A stretch of 64,000 bases of DNA. It comes from Phascolomyces articulosus (lineage: Eukaryota; Mucoromycota; Mucoromycetes; Mucorales; Lichtheimiaceae). This document shows, piece after piece, positions 62,363-64,000 of this stretch. The DNA is taken from positions 1,550,001 to 1,614,000 of the forward strand of contig JAIXMP010000003.1 of the NCBI GenBank assembly GCA_025677815.1, in the 5' to 3' direction. The position numbers and the translations under genes were made by a program. Each line of letters opens with the position of its first letter. Within the stretch, counting starts at the first letter, position 1. Under the pieces are notes generated by a model that searched no databases, was not told the origin of the DNA, and was given only the letters and a program-made list of their open reading frames with translations.

Positions 62363-62506
62363 ATGCATACTTTTACTTTTACCACTTTACTTGCTGTTGT
62401 CTTAGCCCTTTTGGCAATCTCTTCTGGTATTGCTCATGCTGTTCAAGACGAAACCGGAGTAGCCGAGGAGAAAAGATGTGGATTTAACTCTGGTGATTGC
62501 ATGTAG
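62363..62506 (+). CDS. Putative secreted prepropeptide with 9-residue Cys peptide
   Basis: A 47-codon ORF with a strikingly organised product. Residues 1-26 form a classical signal peptide: MHTFTFTT, a hydrophobic core LLAVVLALLAI, then SSGIAHA with an A-x-A cleavage motif. Residues 27-38 (VQDETGVAEEKR) are an acidic pro-segment ending in Lys-Arg, the Kex2-type processing site. The predicted product is CGFNSGDCM, nine residues with cysteines at 1 and 8 that could form a disulfide ring, followed directly by the stop. A TATA candidate lies 93 bp upstream. The layout resembles fungal pheromone or other Kex2-processed peptide precursors. I know no named homologue and cannot assign a function. A chance ORF is the main alternative. 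Confidence 0.6.
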   Translation: MHTFTFTTLLAVVLALLAISSGIAHAVQDETGVAEEKRCGFNSGDCM

Positions 62507-62869
62507 AAAAACAGCTTTATAATTTTATACATTGTGCCATTCTTTTCTGCGCACGTACAAATCATTTCGGTTTGACCGTTAAATTGTTATTTGTACAAGC
62601 CGTTATAGTTGTCATTATTAGCTAGTACACAGTAATAATAAACAATTTTCTCTTGTCGTCTTGTGTATGATACAAATAAACTCTTTAAAAAAAGGATAAC
62701 AATATTTTCCTTACATAAAATTATAAAATGTACATGCACCATCATATACAATACAATGAACATGTAGTAAATAATATAAATCTTTTAAATCGTCGTAAAC
62801 AGTGATGATGATCTCAAAAAAAAAGACACAAGCTTGATTGAAAAACAGTAATGGCTATAACATTATTAA
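62507..62869. other. 3' flank of the small peptide ORF
   Basis: AT-rich sequence with no further ORF. It may contain the 3' UTR of the peptide transcript (AATAAA occurs near 62638). Confidence 0.4.
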
Positions 62870-63814
62870 TATCATTTAAATCCTGCCATATCAACTGAAG
62901 AGTAACCATAGGTCAGAATAAAGCGCTGTAAAGCAGTTTTTTTTTTTTTTTTTTTTTTACAAAGCATCGATGACAACGCCTGGAACAGGAGCACAGGCAT
63001 AGGGAATGGAACAATCTTTCAGTGTAGTAGGACAATGATGACAAATCATGGTTGCAAATGCATGTTCTTTTGTAAATGGAATTGCAAAACTAAGTCTTTG
63101 TAAATTATTGAACGTAGTTGATAATGTATGATCCCAGTATAGCACCCTTCACCGTGTTGTTCGCTTCATCGTATCCTAAAGTTGGAATGGTGGCATAAAG
63201 TATAAATTCTTGGTGGGAATGCGCGCTCGAGACAATCCTAGAGCTAATACTGTATCCAGCATAGTTATCTAAATCTTCCGAAAATATCTGGATAGCAATT
63301 GATCACATACATGCCTTGTTGAATCGAATGATACGCTGTGGGATTGGTGGTTTCTTCCAATAAGAGGCGCTCTTGAAGTGTTAGGAGACGAGCATATTCG
63401 TCAATCTCACGTACATCAAGATTAATCGCAACAACTTCCAGGTTCGGGAAACATTCAATAGCTTGTAATATAATGATACTACATATTGAAACAGAAAGAC
63501 AACGAGTAGTAGGACATAGACGTAGAATGTCCAATATTGGTATAGCTTCTAAGAATCGATACTTGAGATAACGGGTATTCCTTCGACGTCGATAAACTTA
63601 TTTATACAAGACATATCAGAAAGGACATAAATTATTGGATGACCCGACGCGTTTGTCTCGCAAAATAAGCAATAGCCTTTCTGTTATTTTGCACCTCGCT
63701 CCATATTGAGGATAAAATGGAAGTAACGGCCAGTACTTCAGTTGTAAATGTTGAAAAAACTATTAACAATAGTTCATGTGGCAATCTTGCAATAAAGTCG
63801 ACTTTGTGATCCAT
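62870..63814 (-). pseudogene. Decayed F-box/LRR family 2 copy G
   Basis: Read on the minus strand it begins MDHKVDFIARLPHELLLIVF, a good F-box start paralogous to MIHNVDPIAHLPQETLALIF, but stops after 60 codons. Further pieces match the LRR part in order: LRLCPTTRCLSVSICS, FPNLEVVAINLDV, EDLDNYAGYS...SAHSHQEFILYA, TTFNNLQRLSFAIPFTKEHAFATM, DCSIPYACAPVPGVVIDAL. At that point the native A-run is expanded to about 22 A (62938-62959 on plus as T), after which the sequence still matches ALRRLVLT...AAFKR until about 62875. Multiple frameshifts make it a pseudogene. Confidence 0.8.
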
Positions 63815-64000
63815 TCGTATTTAGTGCAGAAAATCCTAAAAGAGAGACAGAGTTATACTCTTGAGGGGTGAAAATACCCAATTTTTTTTATTCCACTTCA
63901 TATAAAACAAGTAAAAGGTATATTTATTATACGAGAAATAATATAGACATGTGTTAAATTATGAAAATTCTAATTGATCCTGCAGAAAAGAATAAACTAC

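Noticed and set aside
62938..62960. PolyA tail of a retroposed gene copy
   Set aside because: Similarity to the paralogue continues on the other side of the run, so it is an internal homopolymer expansion.
1..64000. CRISPR arrays, operons, prophage or bacterial-type signals
   Set aside because: None seen; spliceosomal introns and eukaryotic protein families throughout show a fungal nuclear genome.
1..64000. tRNA and 5S rRNA genes
   Set aside because: Scanning by eye for A/B-box pairs (GGTTCGA-like) and cloverleaf ends gave no convincing candidate; a covariance search would be decisive.

Overview
The window is nuclear DNA of a filamentous fungus, most probably an early-diverging Mucoromycota (Mucorales-type) genome. 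It is AT-rich, and most real genes carry several short introns with GTAAGT/GTATGT-like donors. The proteins are clearly fungal: PRPP synthetase with an acidic insert, a Bem2-like RasGEF/RhoGAP giant, a SWIM-domain regulator, an Anp1/Mnn9 mannosyltransferase, mitochondrial complex I and II subunits, PTPA, TFIIH p62, an HSF and a P450. I cannot name the species.

Layout. 1-0.76 kb: 3' end of a C2H2 zinc-finger gene. 2.2-6.8 kb (minus): two decayed copies of a TPR/F-box/LRR gene. 6.9-9.6 kb (minus): a 5'-truncated LINE. 9.9-10.1 kb: a small C2H2 gene. 13.3-15.3 kb: PRPP synthetase. 16.0-23.3 kb: Bem2-like protein. 24.4-25.9 kb: SWIM protein. 27.3-28.7 kb: GT62 glycosyltransferase. 29.2-30.3 kb (minus): complex I 24-kDa subunit. 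30.8-32.7 kb: coding relics. 32.8-36.8 kb: a third TPR/F-box/LRR copy, dead and split by a Merlin-type DNA transposon. 37.0-39.1 kb: the only intact member of that family. 41.2-42.6 kb (minus): PTPA. 42.9-44.4 kb (minus): SDHB. 47.5-50.0 kb (minus): a P450 with one frameshift. 51.3-54.4 kb: TFIIH p62 (12 exons). 54.8-56.2 kb: HSF. 57-63.8 kb: a second F-box/LRR family with one good copy and three decayed ones, plus Helitron-like relics. 62.4 kb: a 47-codon ORF that looks like a secreted prepropeptide.

Two kinds of territory alternate. Compact housekeeping blocks (13-30, 41-44 and 51-56 kb) carry conserved multi-exon genes. The rest (1-12, 30-39 and 57-64 kb) is accessory: two F-box/LRR families undergoing duplication and decay, mixed with LINE, Merlin and Helitron-like sequence. 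Energy metabolism is represented by two respiratory-chain Fe-S subunits, and transcription and stress by the adjacent TFIIH p62 and HSF genes. The observation I rate highest is the tiny unannotated secreted peptide precursor at 62363-62506, with signal peptide, short pro-region, Lys-Arg site and a nine-residue product carrying two cysteines.

Exon coordinates were read by eye from splice consensus, reading-frame continuity and family knowledge; no alignment or database search was run.
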